From an uncultured Clostridia bacterium (lineage in GTDB: Bacteria > Bacillota_A > Clostridia > Oscillospirales > Oscillospiraceae), in the NCBI GenBank assembly GCA_946410505.1, contig CAMKAP010000132.1, positions 1-5,884 on the forward strand: a stretch of 5,884 nucleotides of DNA, in the 5' to 3' direction. The notes under the pieces were generated by a model, which saw only the letters and a program-made list of their open reading frames with translations, ran no database searches and was not told the origin of the DNA. Made by a program: the position numbers and the translations under genes. Of this stretch, positions 5,812 to 5,884 are shown one piece after another. Position 1 is the first letter of the stretch, and each line of letters starts with the position of its first letter.

Positions 5812-5884
5812 AGCCTCATCTTTCGTCTCACCGCCGGATTTGGCACCTTACGATTTCGCAGGTTGCCGGGCTTCACAGGGCCGT
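5812..5884 (-). promoter_or_regulatory. SAM-I (S-box) riboswitch aptamer, 5' part missing
   Basis: The - strand reads GGCCC-UGUGAAGCCCGGCAACC (to 5861), then a short P3 stem (UGCG/CGUA), then AAGGUGCCAAAUCC (5849-5836), then AAAGAUGAGG (ending at 5814). These are the conserved core blocks of SAM-I, in the right order and spacing. SAM-I binds S-adenosylmethionine and ends transcription of downstream methionine/SAM genes, which fits metK directly downstream. The 5' strand of P1 and much of P2 are beyond the right edge. The P4 segment is short, with only a weak CGGC/GACG pairing (including a G-A pair). Confidence 0.93.

Noticed and set aside
5682..5876. Short - strand open frame over the metK leader.
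   Set aside because: It runs through the riboswitch, terminator and the start of metK in another frame; the RNA structures explain the region.

Overview
The window looks like ordinary chromosomal DNA from a GC-rich anaerobic Firmicute of the class Clostridia, probably an Oscillospiraceae/Ruminococcaceae-type gut organism. This is inferred from four things together: a pyrophosphate-type phosphofructokinase, a type III glutamine synthetase, a SAM-I (S-box) riboswitch ahead of metK, and strong AGGAGG-type ribosome binding sites with short leaders and intrinsic terminators. No species can be named from the sequence alone. I see no mobile element, CRISPR array, tRNA, rRNA, phage gene or defence gene.

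Layout. Two genes on the + strand occupy the left third: the 3' part of a PPi-type 6-phosphofructokinase (1-1118, start outside the window) and a small papain/C39-like protein of unknown role (1185-1832). A 13-bp hairpin and a good ribosome binding site lie between them. The + strand pair converges with three - strand genes on a shared bidirectional terminator at about 1815-1848. Read in their own direction (right to left), the - strand genes are metK (5743-4598), trxA (4463-4152) and glnN (3958-1865). Each appears to have its own control region. metK sits behind a SAM-I riboswitch and a leader terminator; the riboswitch's 5' part and its promoter are off the right edge. trxA has a TTGACT-18-TATACT promoter and its own terminator. 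glnN has a near-consensus TTGACA-17-TAAAAT promoter, a pair of direct repeats just upstream of it and a long hairpin in its leader.

How the genes relate. All recognised genes are core metabolism: glycolysis/gluconeogenesis (pfp), ammonium assimilation (glnN), thiol-disulfide reduction (trxA) and S-adenosylmethionine synthesis (metK). They look like neighbours with separate transcription units rather than one pathway.

The least explained parts are the small papain-like protein, whose predicted active site departs from the usual residues, and the glnN control region. That region carries a 16-bp leader hairpin that pairs fully only as - strand RNA and two 11-nt repeats 19 nt apart upstream of the promoter. 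I found no convincing evidence of an entirely new multi-gene system.
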